A stretch of 37,121 bases of DNA from Acidimicrobiaceae bacterium (GCA_009835735.1 VXWX01000034.1:1-37121); one strand, 5' to 3'; shown: positions 1 through 8,888, numbered from the stretch's first letter. Notes: generated by a model not told the origin, from the letters alone. Numbers and translations are program-made.

Positions 1-225
1 TGCGAGCGCGCGCTGTCAGGCCAGTACTTCCACGAGCAGGACGGCGTCGTTCACGACGCCAAGTATGGCCGCCGAATCGACACGAGGCAACCGCGACGGG
101 TCACCTGTCATTTCCACCTCGACTCCCGCTCTTGTTCGCTTCGCTCACGGGCCGCTCGGGCCACGGCCTCGCCCGTATGCGCCGGATTCGTTCGCCTACC
201 CGCTCGGCCTCTTAGCCTCGCGCCG
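1..225. other. Upstream flank with no confident gene
   Basis: No frame here looks like a recognisable protein. A 31-codon minus-strand frame (111 down to 16) has a GAGGTG Shine-Dalgarno-like string ahead of its ATG, but it is too short and unfamiliar to call. The right end carries the promoter of the MATE gene. Confidence 0.4.
213..218 (+). promoter_or_regulatory. -10 element (TAGCCT) of MATE gene
   Basis: TAGCCT ends 7 nt before the ATG at 226 and no Shine-Dalgarno is visible. This matches the leaderless arrangement seen at many genes in the window. Confidence 0.6.
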
Positions 226-1551
226 ATGTCCCGGAGGCTGCGCTGGACCAGCGACGACACCGAGATCTGGCGGTTGGCGTGGCCTGCGCTGGGCGCGCTG
301 GTGGCCGAACCTCTCTACGTGTTGGCCGACACGGCCATCGTGGGCCGCCTGGGCACTCCCCAACTCGGCGGCCTGGCCGTGGCGGCGTCGATTCTGCTGA
401 CCGCTCACGCCATGTTCGTCTTCCTCGCCTACGGCACCACCGCCGCGGTGGCCCGGCTACTGGGAGCGGGCGAACATCGGCGGGCGGCCCACCAGGCTGT
501 GCAGAGCATCTGGCTGGCGGTGACCGCGGGGGTGGTCCTGGCCGTGGTCGGGTTCGTCCTCGCGCCGACCCTGGTGGACGCGCTGGGGGGCGACGACCCC
601 GAGGTGCTCCACAACGCTCTCGTTTACCTGCGCATCTCGCTGTTCGGGCTGCCGGCCATGCTGGTGATGCTTGCCGGCGTGGGCTACCTGCGGGGCGTCC
701 AGGACACCAAGCGACCGTTCGCGGTGGCCCTGGGATCGGCAGTGGGAAACTTCCTGCTCGAGGTGGTGCTGGTCTATGGCTTCGACCAGGGGATCGGTGC
801 CTCAGCCCTGTCGACGGTGGTGGCCCAGACTGCGGCCGCGGCTGTGTTCGCGTGGTGGATCAAGCAGGCCGTGGCCCGCCACCAGGTAAACCTGCGGCCG
901 GATCCGGTCGCCATTCGCCGACTGGCGATCGCGGGCTGGGATCTATTAATCCGGACCTCAGCCATGCGGGCCGGCCTGACGGTCACCGTGGCGATCGCGG
1001 CCCGTATCGGCACCGACGACCTGGCGGCGCACCAGATCGTGTTCGAGATCTGGACGATTCTGGCGCTGATCCTGGACGCGGTTGCCATCGCCGGGCAGGC
1101 ACTGATCGGTCTGGCCCTGGGCGCCAACCAGCCCGAACGAGCCCGGACGCTGGGTCGGCGCATGATCGGTTGGGGAGCGGTCTCGGGAGTGATGACCGGC
1201 GTGGTGGTGCTGGCCCTCTCACCACTGCTGCCTCACGTATTCACATCGGATGGGGCAGTGATCGCGCTGGCCGCCTTCTTGCTGCTTCACGTCGGCTTCG
1301 GTCAGCCTGTCGCCGGAGTGGTGTTCGCCCTCGACGGCGTGTTGATCGGCGCCGGCGACTTGCGCTTCTTGGCCGTCGCGATGGTCGGAGCGGGCGCGGT
1401 GCTGGTATGTGGCGGGCTACTGGTCGTGGCCGCCGGCGCCGGTATCGGCTGGCTCTGGGCCGCCCTGCACGCCTGGATGGCAACCCGCCTAGTTCTGATG
1501 CTGTGGCGCTTCTCCGGCTCCGCCTGGCAGGTCACCGGCGCCGACCGCTAG
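226..1551 (+). CDS. MATE family efflux transporter (DinF-like)
   Basis: The 441-residue membrane protein belongs to the multidrug and toxic compound extrusion family, whose members export cationic compounds using a Na+ or H+ gradient. About twelve hydrophobic segments run through the whole protein. The start region has the family pattern: WRLAWPALGALVAEPLYVLADTAIVGRLG begins helix 1 (shown here only as a pattern around residues 15-43), and the GVLIGAGDLRF motif lies in the second half. The length is normal for the family. The ATG at 226 is preceded by TAGCCT and 7 nt, which supports it as a leaderless start. The gene converges on gatB and their TAG stops overlap inside one CTAG. The substrate cannot be told from sequence. 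Confidence 0.88.
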   Translation: MSRRLRWTSDDTEIWRLAWPALGALVAEPLYVLADTAIVGRLGTPQLGGLAVAASILLTAHAMFVFLAYGTTAAVARLLGAGEHRRAAHQAVQSIWLAVTAGVVLAVVGFVLAPTLVDALGGDDPEVLHNALVYLRISLFGLPAMLVMLAGVGYLRGVQDTKRPFAVALGSAVGNFLLEVVLVYGFDQGIGASALSTVVAQTAAAAVFAWWIKQAVARHQVNLRPDPVAIRRLAIAGWDLLIRTSAMRAGLTVTVAIAARIGTDDLAAHQIVFEIWTILALILDAVAIAGQALIGLALGANQPERARTLGRRMIGWGAVSGVMTGVVVLALSPLLPHVFTSDGAVIALAAFLLLHVGFGQPVAGVVFALDGVLIGAGDLRFLAVAMVGAGAVLVCGGLLVVAAGAGIGWLWAALHAWMATRLVLMLWRFSGSAWQVTGADR

Positions 1552-3011
1552 GAGCCAGCCCTCTCTCCCAGGAGACGGTTGACGGCGGCTCCGTCGGCCT
1601 GGCCTCTGGTGGCCCGCATGACCTGGCCGGTGAGGAAGCCGGCCAGCTTCTTGCGCTCAACTTCGTCGCCCCCGCAGAACCTCGACCACGCCTCGGCGTT
1701 CTCGGAAATGACCTGATCGACTACGGCGGCCAGATCGTCGCGAGCCATGGCCTGGAAGCCCCGGCGCTCAGCGATCGCGTCGGGAAACCCGCCTCCCTCG
1801 GCCATCTCGGCCAGCACCTGCTTGGACTGGGTGGCGGTGAGGCGGCCCGAGGTCTCCATGGCGACCAGCGCGGCCAGACCCTCGGGGGTGACCGGCGACC
1901 AGTCGTCGACGGCCAGGTCATTCGCCACCCGGGTGGCGGCCACGCCCGGATCGGCCCCGGCCGCCATGGCCGCCCGTACCAGGCCGTCCTGGCCCCGCTC
2001 CACCAGCAGGGCGGCATCCTCAGCCGAAACCGCTCCCCCTCCGTCGGCCGCAAGGTCGGCCCGGCGGGCGGCCGGCAGCGGAGGCAGGGCGGCGTCGATG
2101 GCCGCGACCGTCTCGGCCGCCGGCGCCAGCGGCACCAGGTCAGGATCCTGGAAGTAGCGGTAGTCGTCGGCGTCCTCCTTGGAACGGCCCGGCGTGGTGC
2201 GCCCGTTCGCCTCGTCCCAGTGGCGGGTCTCCTGGCGGGGCCGTTCACCGCCGCACCACAGATCCACATGGCGCTGCGCCTCGTAGACGATGGCCCGGCC
2301 CAGCGCTCGCAGCGAACTCAGGTTCTTGATCTCGCAGCGCGTTCGCAGTTCGTCGGCGCCGGCCGGGCGGACCGACACGTTGGCGTCCACCCTCATCGAT
2401 CCCTCCTCCATCCGGGCGTCGGACACGCCGATGGCCAGCAGGATGGCCCGCAGCTCGCGCACGTAGGCCCGGGCCTGCTCGGCGGTACGGATGTCGGGGC
2501 GGCTGACGATCTCCACCAGCGGGACGCCGGCCCGGTTGTAGTCGACCAGTGCATAGTCGGCGTCGTGGATGCGCCCGCCCCCGCCGATGTGGGTGGTCTT
2601 GCCAGTGTCCTCCTCGATATGGGCCCGCTCGATACCGACGGTGTGGCCGTCGGGCAGCTCGAGGCGGCCGTCGGTGTTGGTGGGCTGGTCGTACTGCGAT
2701 ATCTGGTAGTCCTTGGGCATGTCCGGGTAGAAGTAGTTCTTGCGGGCGAAGACGGCTCCCCGGACCTCGCAGCCCAGAGCCCGACCCAGCCGCATTGCGA
2801 AGTCCACCGCCGCCGCGTTGGCCACCGGCAGCGAGCCCGGCAGCCCCAGGCACACCGGGCACACGTTGGTGTTGGGCTCGTCGCCGAAGCGGTTGGCGCA
2901 GCCGCAGAACAGCTTGGTGGCCGTGCTCAGCTCCACGTGGACCTCCAAGCCGACGACCAGCTCCCAGTCCTCGGGCACCGCCGGCTCTCGCCCGGGAACA
3001 GCCGGGCTCAT
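1548..3011 (-). CDS. gatB: Asp-tRNA(Asn)/Glu-tRNA(Gln) amidotransferase subunit B
   Basis: GatB (487 residues) binds the mischarged tRNA and activates the carboxylate in the GatCAB complex, which converts Glu-tRNA(Gln) or Asp-tRNA(Asn) to the amidated form in the cytoplasm. The N-terminal cradle motif [13 protein letters not shown] is present, followed by cysteine pairs CGC and CPVCLGLPG that typically hold zinc. A YDYxR-like aminotransfer core ([24 protein letters not shown]) and a C-terminal YqeY-like tail ([10 protein letters not shown]) follow. The start is the ATG at 3011, which shares ATGA with the gatA stop; the frame is open further upstream but that extension overlaps gatA and reads as noise. 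It is the last gene of gatC-gatA-gatB. Confidence 0.95.
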   Translation of the reverse strand: MSPAVPGREPAVPEDWELVVGLEVHVELSTATKLFCGCANRFGDEPNTNVCPVCLGLPGSLPVANAAAVDFAMRLGRALGCEVRGAVFARKNYFYPDMPKDYQISQYDQPTNTDGRLELPDGHTVGIERAHIEEDTGKTTHIGGGGRIHDADYALVDYNRAGVPLVEIVSRPDIRTAEQARAYVRELRAILLAIGVSDARMEEGSMRVDANVSVRPAGADELRTRCEIKNLSSLRALGRAIVYEAQRHVDLWCGGERPRQETRHWDEANGRTTPGRSKEDADDYRYFQDPDLVPLAPAAETVAAIDAALPPLPAARRADLAADGGGAVSAEDAALLVERGQDGLVRAAMAAGADPGVAATRVANDLAVDDWSPVTPEGLAALVAMETSGRLTATQSKQVLAEMAEGGGFPDAIAERRGFQAMARDDLAAVVDQVISENAEAWSRFCGGDEVERKKLAGFLTGQVMRATRGQADGAAVNRLLGERAGS

Positions 3012-4495
3012 GGAGCGCCCCCGTCGGGGGGTGCGGCCTTCTCCAGCACGGCCGCGGCCCGAAGCAGGACCGGCTCCGACAGGGCCGGTCCCATGAGCTG
3101 CACGCCCACCGGGAGGCCGTCGTCGCCGCAGCCGAAGGGCACCGACACCGCCGGGTGGCCCGTGAGGTTCGACGGGATCGTGCACACATCGTTGAGGTAC
3201 ATCAGCAGCGGGTCGGCGGTCTTGGCTCCCAGCTCGAACGCGGTCGTCGGCGCGGTCGGGCCCAGCAGGACGTCCACGCCGGCGTAGGCCGCGGCGCACT
3301 CCCGCAGCATCAGCGTGCGCACCCGCAGGGCCTTGGCGTAGAAGGCGTCGTAGTAGCCCGCCGACAGGGCGTAGGTTCCGAGCATGATCCGGCGCTTCAC
3401 CTCGGCGCCGAAACCGGCCGTGCGGGAGCTGACATTCATCTCCGCGGCGTTGGCCGCGTCCACCCGCAACCCGTAGCGCACCCCGTCGTAGCGAGCCAGG
3501 TTGCTGGACGCCTCGGCCGGCGCGATCAGGTAGTAGGCCGAAAGGCCCAGCACCGCCGACGGCACCGACACGACGGTGACGGCCGCGCCCGCAGCCTCCA
3601 GTGCGGCGGCGGCGGCATCGACCCGGGCGATGACATCGGCCGCGACGCCCTCAACGGCCGAGACCCCGTCCAGCCCGTCGGCCTCCTGAAGGCGGGCGCT
3701 CCCGGCGCACAACTCGGCCACCAGCCCGACCCGCAGGCCGTCCACACCCTGCCCCAGCCCGGCCACGACCGGATCGCGGGCGCCGTCGATCGAGGTGGAG
3801 TCGAGCGGGTCGTGCCCCGAGATGGCCTCGAAGCAGGCTGCTGCGTCGGCAACGTTGGACGCCATGGGGCCGATCTGGTCGAGCGACGAGGCGAACGCGA
3901 CCAGCCCGTAGCGCGACACCGCGCCGTAAGTGGGCTTGAGGCCGACCACACCGCACAGCGCGGCCGGCTGCCGGACCGACCCTCCCGTGTCGGACCCGAG
4001 CGCCAGCGGTGCGAACCCCGCGGCCACTGCGGCGGCCGACCCCCCGCTGGAGCCACCGGGCACCCGGTCGGTGTCGTGGGGGTTGCGGGTGGGTCCGAAG
4101 GCGGAGTTCTCGGTGGACGAGCCCATGGCGAACTCGTCGAGGTTCGTCTTGCCGACGATGACCGCTCCGGCGGAGCGAAGCCGCTTCACGACGGTGGCGT
4201 CATATGGGGGGCGCCAACCCTCGAGCATCCGTGACGAGCAGGTGGTGGGCACTCCCCTGGTGCACAGGTTGTCCTTGAGCGCCACCGGCACGCCCGCCAG
4301 CGGCCCGACCGCGTCGCCCCTCGACACTGCGGCGTCCACCTCCCGGGCGGCCGTCCTCGCCTCGTCGGCCAGCACAAGGTTGAACGCGCCGATCTCGGCG
4401 TCTCGCTGGGAGATCCTGGCGAGGTGCTCGTCCAGCACGTCCAGGGCCGTGCGTTCTCCGGACTTCACCGCCGCGGCGATCCCCAGGGCGGTCAC
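3008..4495 (-). CDS. gatA: Asp-tRNA(Asn)/Glu-tRNA(Gln) amidotransferase subunit A
   Basis: GatA (495 residues) is the amidase subunit that releases ammonia from glutamine for GatB. It has the amidase signature: a Lys in [11 protein letters not shown], and the Gly/Ser-rich [14 protein letters not shown] segment, which supplies the Ser residues of the Ser-cisSer-Lys triad. [23 protein letters not shown] follows in the usual order. The length is typical (about 480-500). The gene lies 43 bp after gatC and overlaps gatB by 4 bp, so the three are almost certainly cotranscribed and made in equal amounts. Presence of GatCAB implies the organism makes Gln-tRNA, and possibly Asn-tRNA, by the indirect route. 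Confidence 0.96.
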   Translation of the reverse strand: MTALGIAAAVKSGERTALDVLDEHLARISQRDAEIGAFNLVLADEARTAAREVDAAVSRGDAVGPLAGVPVALKDNLCTRGVPTTCSSRMLEGWRPPYDATVVKRLRSAGAVIVGKTNLDEFAMGSSTENSAFGPTRNPHDTDRVPGGSSGGSAAAVAAGFAPLALGSDTGGSVRQPAALCGVVGLKPTYGAVSRYGLVAFASSLDQIGPMASNVADAAACFEAISGHDPLDSTSIDGARDPVVAGLGQGVDGLRVGLVAELCAGSARLQEADGLDGVSAVEGVAADVIARVDAAAAALEAAGAAVTVVSVPSAVLGLSAYYLIAPAEASSNLARYDGVRYGLRVDAANAAEMNVSSRTAGFGAEVKRRIMLGTYALSAGYYDAFYAKALRVRTLMLRECAAAYAGVDVLLGPTAPTTAFELGAKTADPLLMYLNDVCTIPSNLTGHPAVSVPFGCGDDGLPVGVQLMGPALSEPVLLRAAAVLEKAAPPDGGAP

Positions 4496-4538
4496 GGTGC
4501 CTCCTCCACAGGCGCGAGCCGCACCGACACCCGTCCGA

Positions 4539-4841
4539 TCACGGCGCCTCGCCCAGGATCGGCGGCACCCGGAACTGGCCGTCGTCCACCGACGGAGCCT
4601 GGGCCAGAACTTCGTCCCGGTCGAGCGACGGCCGAACCTCGTCGGCCCGGGTCACGTTGACGAGCGGATGGGGATGCGAGGTCGGTGCGATGTCGGTCAC
4701 GTCGAGCGCCTCGACATCGGCGGCGTGGTCGAGCACCGCGGAGAGCTGCGCCGCGAGCTCGTCGAGCTCTTCGTCGCTGAAGCGCAGGCGGGCCAACCGG
4801 GCCACATGGGCCGCCTCGTCGCGGGTTATCCGGCCGGACAC
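4539..4841 (-). CDS. gatC: Asp-tRNA(Asn)/Glu-tRNA(Gln) amidotransferase subunit C
   Basis: GatC (100 residues) is the small belt subunit that wraps around and stabilises GatA-GatB. The N-terminal helix pattern ([32 protein letters not shown] heptads) and the conserved [16 protein letters not shown] segment are characteristic. The start is GTG at 4841. TATCCT lies 6 nt upstream on the minus strand, which supports a leaderless start and makes gatC the first gene of the operon. The pseudokinase gene ends only 22 bp upstream, transcribed in the same direction. Confidence 0.93.
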   Translation of the reverse strand: MSGRITRDEAAHVARLARLRFSDEELDELAAQLSAVLDHAADVEALDVTDIAPTSHPHPLVNVTRADEVRPSLDRDEVLAQAPSVDDGQFRVPPILGEAP

Positions 4842-4847
4842 GTCGGA

Positions 4848-4853
4848 AGGATA
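4848..4853 (-). promoter_or_regulatory. -10 element (TATCCT) of gatCAB operon
   Basis: TATCCT on the minus strand ends 6 nt before the GTG start of gatC, consistent with a leaderless operon promoter lying between the pseudokinase stop and gatC. Confidence 0.55.
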
Positions 4854-4863
4854 GGCCCGGCGC

Positions 4864-6645
4864 CTATCCGTCGGAGCCCTCGTCTCCGGAACCCTGGCTC
4901 TCGGACTCGAGGCCTTCCTCTCCCTCCGCGCCCTCAGCCGGCTCCTCAGGCTCCGGCGGCGGCATGGGGCCCAGCGAGACCCTCACCTGCACGGTGCTGC
5001 CGATCGGCAGCGAGTTGCCGCTGGCAGGACGGAAGGCGATCACCGTGCCTTCAGGCACCTCGGCGGAGAACTCCTGCACGAGCCGCGGCACCAGCTGGAT
5101 CGCATCCAGCGCGTCGGCGGCCGCGTCCAGCTCCCGGCTCTCGGGCACCCTGGGGACGATCCGATCGGCCGGGCCCTCCGAGACCAGCAGCACTACGTCG
5201 CTGCCGACCTCTAGTTCGAAGACGCCGTCGGCTACGTCAAGACCGATCACGTTCCCGGCCGGGACGACATCGTCGTTGGCGAGCGTCTCGCCGGCGAAGT
5301 CGAGGCCCGCCGCCTCCAGTTCGTCGGCTGCATCGTCCACCGTCATGCCGTAGACGACGTCCAAGTCGGCGACCAGGATCAGCGGCTCGCCCAGCGAAAC
5401 GAACACGTCCAGCGTCTCGCCGTCACCCAACGGGGTGCCGGCGGCGGGCTCGGTGCGGAGGATCGTCCCGCGCTCGATGTTCGGCGTTCGCACCAGTACC
5501 TCATTGACCTCCCAACCCGACTCGGCCGCAGCCGACGCGGCCGCGGCCTGCGGGTGGCCTTGGAGGTCGGGAACGGTGGGATCGGATGCGACTGAGAGCC
5601 AGGCCCAGACTCCGCCGGCCGCGCCGCCCAGCACCAGGATGGCGGCCAGCACCAGCCCAGGCCAGCGGCGGCGGGGGATGTCGTCGTGGGGGATCGCCAG
5701 ACGCTCCGACACCGTCGGCCCGATCTGCTCGAAGGCTTCGCTGCGGCCAGGGGTTGGACCCGCATCAGCGGGCGGCGCCTTCGAGATGGCCAGCGGAAGC
5801 GGGTCGGGCCGCGGCAGCAGGGGCGCGATCCGCAGCAGTTCGGATGCCAGTTCGGCGGCCGTCAACCTTCCGATGGGATCGGCTGCGATGGCGCGCTCCA
5901 GCACTGCTTGAAGCGGGCCGAGGGCGGTGATGGGTATCGGGTCCAAGCCGCCGACATCGACGGTCAGGTTCCTGGAGCCGGTGACCGCCTCGCAGAGGAC
6001 CATGGCCAGATCGTGGACGTCTTGCGCCTGTTCAATCCGGGAATAGCTTGCCGGCGCGCCACCCGGGTCGGCGGCGGCGGTCGCCGGCGTCGCAGCCGGA
6101 TCCGCGGGCTCGGTTGCGCCAGCATCAACAGTCTCGGCCGCCCGTTGAGCAGCCTCCTCAAGGGCCGCGGCCAGGCCGAGGTCGGAGATGTAGGGCCTGG
6201 CGCCGGAATCGAACAAGACGGCGAAAGGCGTCAAACCGAGGTGTGCCCGGCCGCCCTTGTGGATGTTCACGAGGGCTCGGGCGGCCTCCAGCCCGACCAT
6301 GAGCGCCTGCGACGGAGTGAGCCGGTAGCCCTCGCGCAGGAGCGCAGCCAGGCTGCCGCCGGTGAGATACTCCGTCACCGTGTATGGCTGCGGATCGACG
6401 CCCCAGTCGTATACGGGCAGCACCCGAGGATGGCTGAGCGCTGAGGTGGCCCGCATCTGGTCCGCGAAGCTCTCCGTGAAGCCGGCGTCCTCGGCGGTGT
6501 CGGCTCGCAGGATCTTCAGCGCCACTCTCCGGCGCAACGTGAGGTCCTCTGCCACGTAGACGCGAGCGTTCGACCCTTCTCCGACGAATTCCAGCAGCCG
6601 GTAGCGGCCGCCGAATGCCCGCCTCGCCTCTTGGTCGGAGATCAT
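4864..6645 (-). CDS. PASTA-domain Ser/Thr kinase homologue, probable pseudokinase
   Basis: The 593-residue protein has an N-terminal kinase fold (about 15-275), a proline/acid-rich linker, one TM helix (about 329-350), three PASTA-like extracytoplasmic repeats (about 357-560) and a Glu/Ser-rich tail, which is the architecture of PknB/StkP. The ATP-binding Lys44 (VALKIL) and an SDLG (Asp155) in place of DFG remain. The catalytic loop reads H135-L-G-L-T-P, so the HRD Asp is Gly137, the following Lys is Thr139 and the loop Asn is Ala142. The helix-C Glu is Gln63 and the APE/SPEQ segment is altered (YSRIEQ). Phosphotransfer is therefore unlikely; a cell-wall-sensing scaffold is my inference. The ATG at 6645 has TACCGT 7 nt upstream. 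An in-frame GTG at 6654 is an alternative start. Confidence 0.85.
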   Translation of the reverse strand: MISDQEARRAFGGRYRLLEFVGEGSNARVYVAEDLTLRRRVALKILRADTAEDAGFTESFADQMRATSALSHPRVLPVYDWGVDPQPYTVTEYLTGGSLAALLREGYRLTPSQALMVGLEAARALVNIHKGGRAHLGLTPFAVLFDSGARPYISDLGLAAALEEAAQRAAETVDAGATEPADPAATPATAAADPGGAPASYSRIEQAQDVHDLAMVLCEAVTGSRNLTVDVGGLDPIPITALGPLQAVLERAIAADPIGRLTAAELASELLRIAPLLPRPDPLPLAISKAPPADAGPTPGRSEAFEQIGPTVSERLAIPHDDIPRRRWPGLVLAAILVLGGAAGGVWAWLSVASDPTVPDLQGHPQAAAASAAAESGWEVNEVLVRTPNIERGTILRTEPAAGTPLGDGETLDVFVSLGEPLILVADLDVVYGMTVDDAADELEAAGLDFAGETLANDDVVPAGNVIGLDVADGVFELEVGSDVVLLVSEGPADRIVPRVPESRELDAAADALDAIQLVPRLVQEFSAEVPEGTVIAFRPASGNSLPIGSTVQVRVSLGPMPPPEPEEPAEGAEGEEGLESESQGSGDEGSDG

Positions 6646-6652
6646 CGCCGTC

Positions 6653-6658
6653 ACGGTA
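6653..6658 (-). promoter_or_regulatory. -10 element (TACCGT) of PASTA pseudokinase gene
   Basis: TACCGT on the minus strand lies 7 nt before the ATG at 6645 and is embedded in GGTACCGTG. The same nonamer occurs on the plus strand upstream of the divergent gene. Confidence 0.55.
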
Positions 6659-6708
6659 CCGCCCAAGGTGCCACCGCCCGGCGCTTCCCGGGTCGCACTC
6701 CGGCCCGG

Positions 6709-6714
6709 TACCGT
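6709..6714 (+). promoter_or_regulatory. -10 element (TACCGT) of gene at 6725
   Basis: TACCGT within GGTACCGTG lies 10 nt before the ATG at 6725, a slightly longer spacing than at other genes of the window. Confidence 0.45.
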
Positions 6715-6724
6715 GCGATCTGCG

Positions 6725-7201
6725 ATGACTACCAACGGCCGCGAACCCGAGCAGCCACCTCCCCCGCGCAGCTCACTACGGATCCGGGTGAGCATCGCCG
6801 CACTGGCCCTGTTCGGGATCCTGGGCTTGGTGGTGGCTGCCCTGGTCGGCTCAGGCGACGACGGCGCCGACGAAGCGGTCACTGCGAGCCCCGCGGTGGA
6901 CCGCGTGATCCCGAGCCCCGGAGACGAGGTTCTCCAGCAGCAGCGGGTGGCTGTGGTCCTCGACGCCCGATACCGGCTCTCCTCGCTGGTCGTGTATCAG
7001 AGCGAGCAGCTCACCGGCGGTGTCGACGTGACTGCTCAGGTCGACCACATCGAAGGCCTGAACCGGTTCGAGTTCGTCCCCGGTGAAGGCCGGCTCATCG
7101 AGGCCCTATCACCCGACACCAACTGCGCAGTAGCTACCTTCGTGCTGATCGCCCGACCCGAGGAGGCCGACACCGCCCGCTGGTGCTTCGAAGTGTCCTG
7201 A
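6725..7201 (+). CDS. Single-pass membrane protein with extracytoplasmic domain, function unknown
   Basis: I do not recognise a family. The 158-residue protein has a short Pro-rich cytoplasmic N-terminus (about 1-22), one strongly hydrophobic segment (about 25-45, IAALALFGILGLVVAAL) and an extracytoplasmic domain of roughly 110 residues with alternating hydrophobic and polar residues (VAVVLDARYRLSSLVVY) suggesting beta structure. Two cysteines lie in the last third (DTNCAV and RWCFEVS) and could form a disulfide. The ATG at 6725 is preferred over an in-frame ATG at 6668 because the latter would overlap the divergent promoter and give a non-membrane-like leader. It is divergent from the PASTA pseudokinase with related promoter sequence, so coexpression is plausible. 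Confidence 0.7.
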   Translation: MTTNGREPEQPPPPRSSLRIRVSIAALALFGILGLVVAALVGSGDDGADEAVTASPAVDRVIPSPGDEVLQQQRVAVVLDARYRLSSLVVYQSEQLTGGVDVTAQVDHIEGLNRFEFVPGEGRLIEALSPDTNCAVATFVLIARPEEADTARWCFEVS

Positions 7202-7235
7202 CCCTCCGGATCCACGAGTCCCCGGCTTCCACATC

Positions 7236-7286
7236 CGAACTTCTGTCAAAAACCCACCGTATAGGTGGAAAATCAACGGAAGTTCG
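7236..7286. repeat. Nested inverted repeats between convergent genes
   Basis: CGAACTTC (7236-7243) pairs with GAAGTTCG (7279-7286), and CCACC (7254-7258) pairs with GGTGG (7264-7268) inside it. The segment is AT-rich relative to its surroundings and lies between the convergent gene at 6725 and the methyltransferase. Confidence 0.6.
7246..7268 (-). terminator. Probable intrinsic terminator of methyltransferase gene
   Basis: Read on the minus strand, CCACC-TATAC-GGTGG is followed by GTTTTTG, a short hairpin with a five-T run, about 55 nt past the methyltransferase stop. The stem is only 5 bp, so efficiency may depend on the outer repeat. Confidence 0.5.
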
Positions 7287-7321
7287 TTGAGTAGATTCGC
7301 CGAGGGGTCCAACCCAGGGCG

Positions 7322-8881
7322 CTAGCCCACCGACGTGGCCCCGTCCGGCTCGATCCCCGGGCCCTCGCCTCGGGCCAAGGCCCTCAGACGCTCTAAGTCC
7401 TCGGGGTCCGCCATCTCGATCACGGCATACACCGGCTTGCGGGGCCCGGTGACTGCCTCCAAGGCTCGGTACCCGGCGCTGTTGGGGGCTGGCCGGTCCG
7501 TGGTCAGCAACACGAGCCGTCCGCTCAGCCCGAGCGTGTGCAGTACACCAGCGCGGCCGAGAGCCTTCCAGAGCGTGTCAGTGCGCCGAAGCCCTGGGCG
7601 CTGCGTGACGCTGAACGCACCTGAGACGTCGAAGAGCCACCGCTCGCCCCTGCGATCTTGAGCCGAGAAGTTGACCTCAACGCCGCCGTCGAGCGCGGGT
7701 TTGTCATGGATCTCACGGAATCCACAATCAAGAAGGACTCCTCGAGCCAACTCCTGAGCCTTGCGCCCTTCTCGAACGGCGCGGGCCTGGAAGTCGTCGT
7801 CGGAGTTGAGGTGATCGGAGTCATTGCCCGGCGTTCTGGAGCCGGTGAACGCTGACGTATCAGCATCCTCCGCGAACAGGCGGGACTGTTTGCCGTTGCA
7901 TGAAGGCGCAACCGTCACCTTCCATCGCTCTGCATCCGAGTGCCCGTCGAGTTGCTCGCGTTCAGACCTGATGCGCTCCTCGGCCAGGGCGACGTAGTCA
8001 GCTTCGGTGTCGAAGCCGACGTAGTGGCGTCCGGTTCGCACCGCCGCAACCGCAGTGGTCCCAGCACCCATGAAGGGATCCAGCACTAGGTCACCGCGGT
8101 AGGTGTAGAGGTCGATGAGGCGCTGCGGCAGTTCCACCGGGAAGGGCGCAGGATGCCCTACTCGAGTGGCGGAGGCGGTCGGAATATCCCACACGTCGGT
8201 CGTGGCCTCCAAGAACTCGTCAACAGGGGCCGTGCCTTCCGAGGGCAGCCCCTGAGTGGCGCGCTCGGCCGCTGGCACGGCCCGATCGAAGCGACCTTTG
8301 GAGGCGATCACTACACGCTCGGTCAGGTCTCTCAGCACCGGGTTGCTGGGCCGCTGGAAGCTGCCCCAGGCGCAGTTGCCGGCCGCGCCCCGGGCTTTGC
8401 GCCAGATCACTTCTCCTCGCAGCAGTAGGCCCAAGCGATCCTGGAGAATCGTAATGACATCGGCCGACAGAGAGCGGTACGGCTTCCGCCCCAGATTGGC
8501 GACGTTGACGGCGATGCGCCCTCCCGGCTCCAACTTGCGCACGCACTCCGAGAAGACGGCTTCGAGCATCTCCAGATAGGCGACATAGTCGGCGGGAATG
8601 TGACCCTCCCCTACCGCCTCCTCGTACTCCTTCCCCGCGAAGTACGGGGGTGAGGTGACGACCAGCGCCACCGAGTTGTCGGCGATGTCGCCGTAGGCGT
8701 CCATGTCGCGGGCGTCGCCGACCCAGAGCTCGTCGCGGCAGGAATGCCGAGCGATCTCGGAGTCGGAGTTGATCTCGGGTGCCGTGAACCGCTCATAGAA
8801 CGCCGAGGAGTCGTGGCCCTCCCGCCGGCTCACGCCGAAGCTAGACGTGGCTGTTCCGCCCCTTCGTGCCGGTGTGCTCAT
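7322..8881 (-). CDS. Beta-class site-specific DNA methyltransferase with C-terminal extension
   Basis: The 519-residue protein has TSPPY (76-80, catalytic motif IV) before DPFMGAGTT (268-276, AdoMet-binding motif I), the order of beta-class N4-cytosine or N6-adenine methyltransferases. A target-recognition region lies between them. After about residue 310 a linker leads to a roughly 140-residue domain (365-505) with VEVNF, then WLFDVSGAF (D418) and a following helix with K439, loosely like a PD-(D/E)xK nuclease core; this is tentative. No restriction endonuclease gene adjoins it, so it is either an orphan methylase or carries its own nuclease-like domain. The ATG at 8881 is chosen because TAGGTT lies 7 nt upstream; a longer frame starting at 8932 would include that promoter. 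Confidence 0.88.
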   Translation of the reverse strand: MSTPARRGGTATSSFGVSRREGHDSSAFYERFTAPEINSDSEIARHSCRDELWVGDARDMDAYGDIADNSVALVVTSPPYFAGKEYEEAVGEGHIPADYVAYLEMLEAVFSECVRKLEPGGRIAVNVANLGRKPYRSLSADVITILQDRLGLLLRGEVIWRKARGAAGNCAWGSFQRPSNPVLRDLTERVVIASKGRFDRAVPAAERATQGLPSEGTAPVDEFLEATTDVWDIPTASATRVGHPAPFPVELPQRLIDLYTYRGDLVLDPFMGAGTTAVAAVRTGRHYVGFDTEADYVALAEERIRSEREQLDGHSDAERWKVTVAPSCNGKQSRLFAEDADTSAFTGSRTPGNDSDHLNSDDDFQARAVREGRKAQELARGVLLDCGFREIHDKPALDGGVEVNFSAQDRRGERWLFDVSGAFSVTQRPGLRRTDTLWKALGRAGVLHTLGLSGRLVLLTTDRPAPNSAGYRALEAVTGPRKPVYAVIEMADPEDLERLRALARGEGPGIEPDGATSVG

Positions 8882-8888
8882 CGGTCCG

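Noticed and set aside
16..111. 31-codon minus-strand frame near the left edge with a Shine-Dalgarno-like GAGGTG
   Set aside because: Too short, no known similarity, no conserved context; kept only as a note.
279..3287. Plus-strand open frame of about 1,000 codons across the MATE gene and antisense to gatB
   Set aside because: It is a by-product of high GC codon bias; its translation is Arg/Gly/Pro-rich with no family motif, while MATE and gatB are unambiguous in the same DNA.
2549..5507. Long plus-strand frames antisense to gatB, gatA, gatC and the pseudokinase
   Set aside because: Low-complexity translations opposite strongly conserved genes; no promoter or start signal of the type seen at real genes.
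6646..6882. 79-residue N-terminal extension of the PASTA pseudokinase
   Set aside because: It would overlap the divergent gene and its own -10 element, and has no kinase-family similarity.
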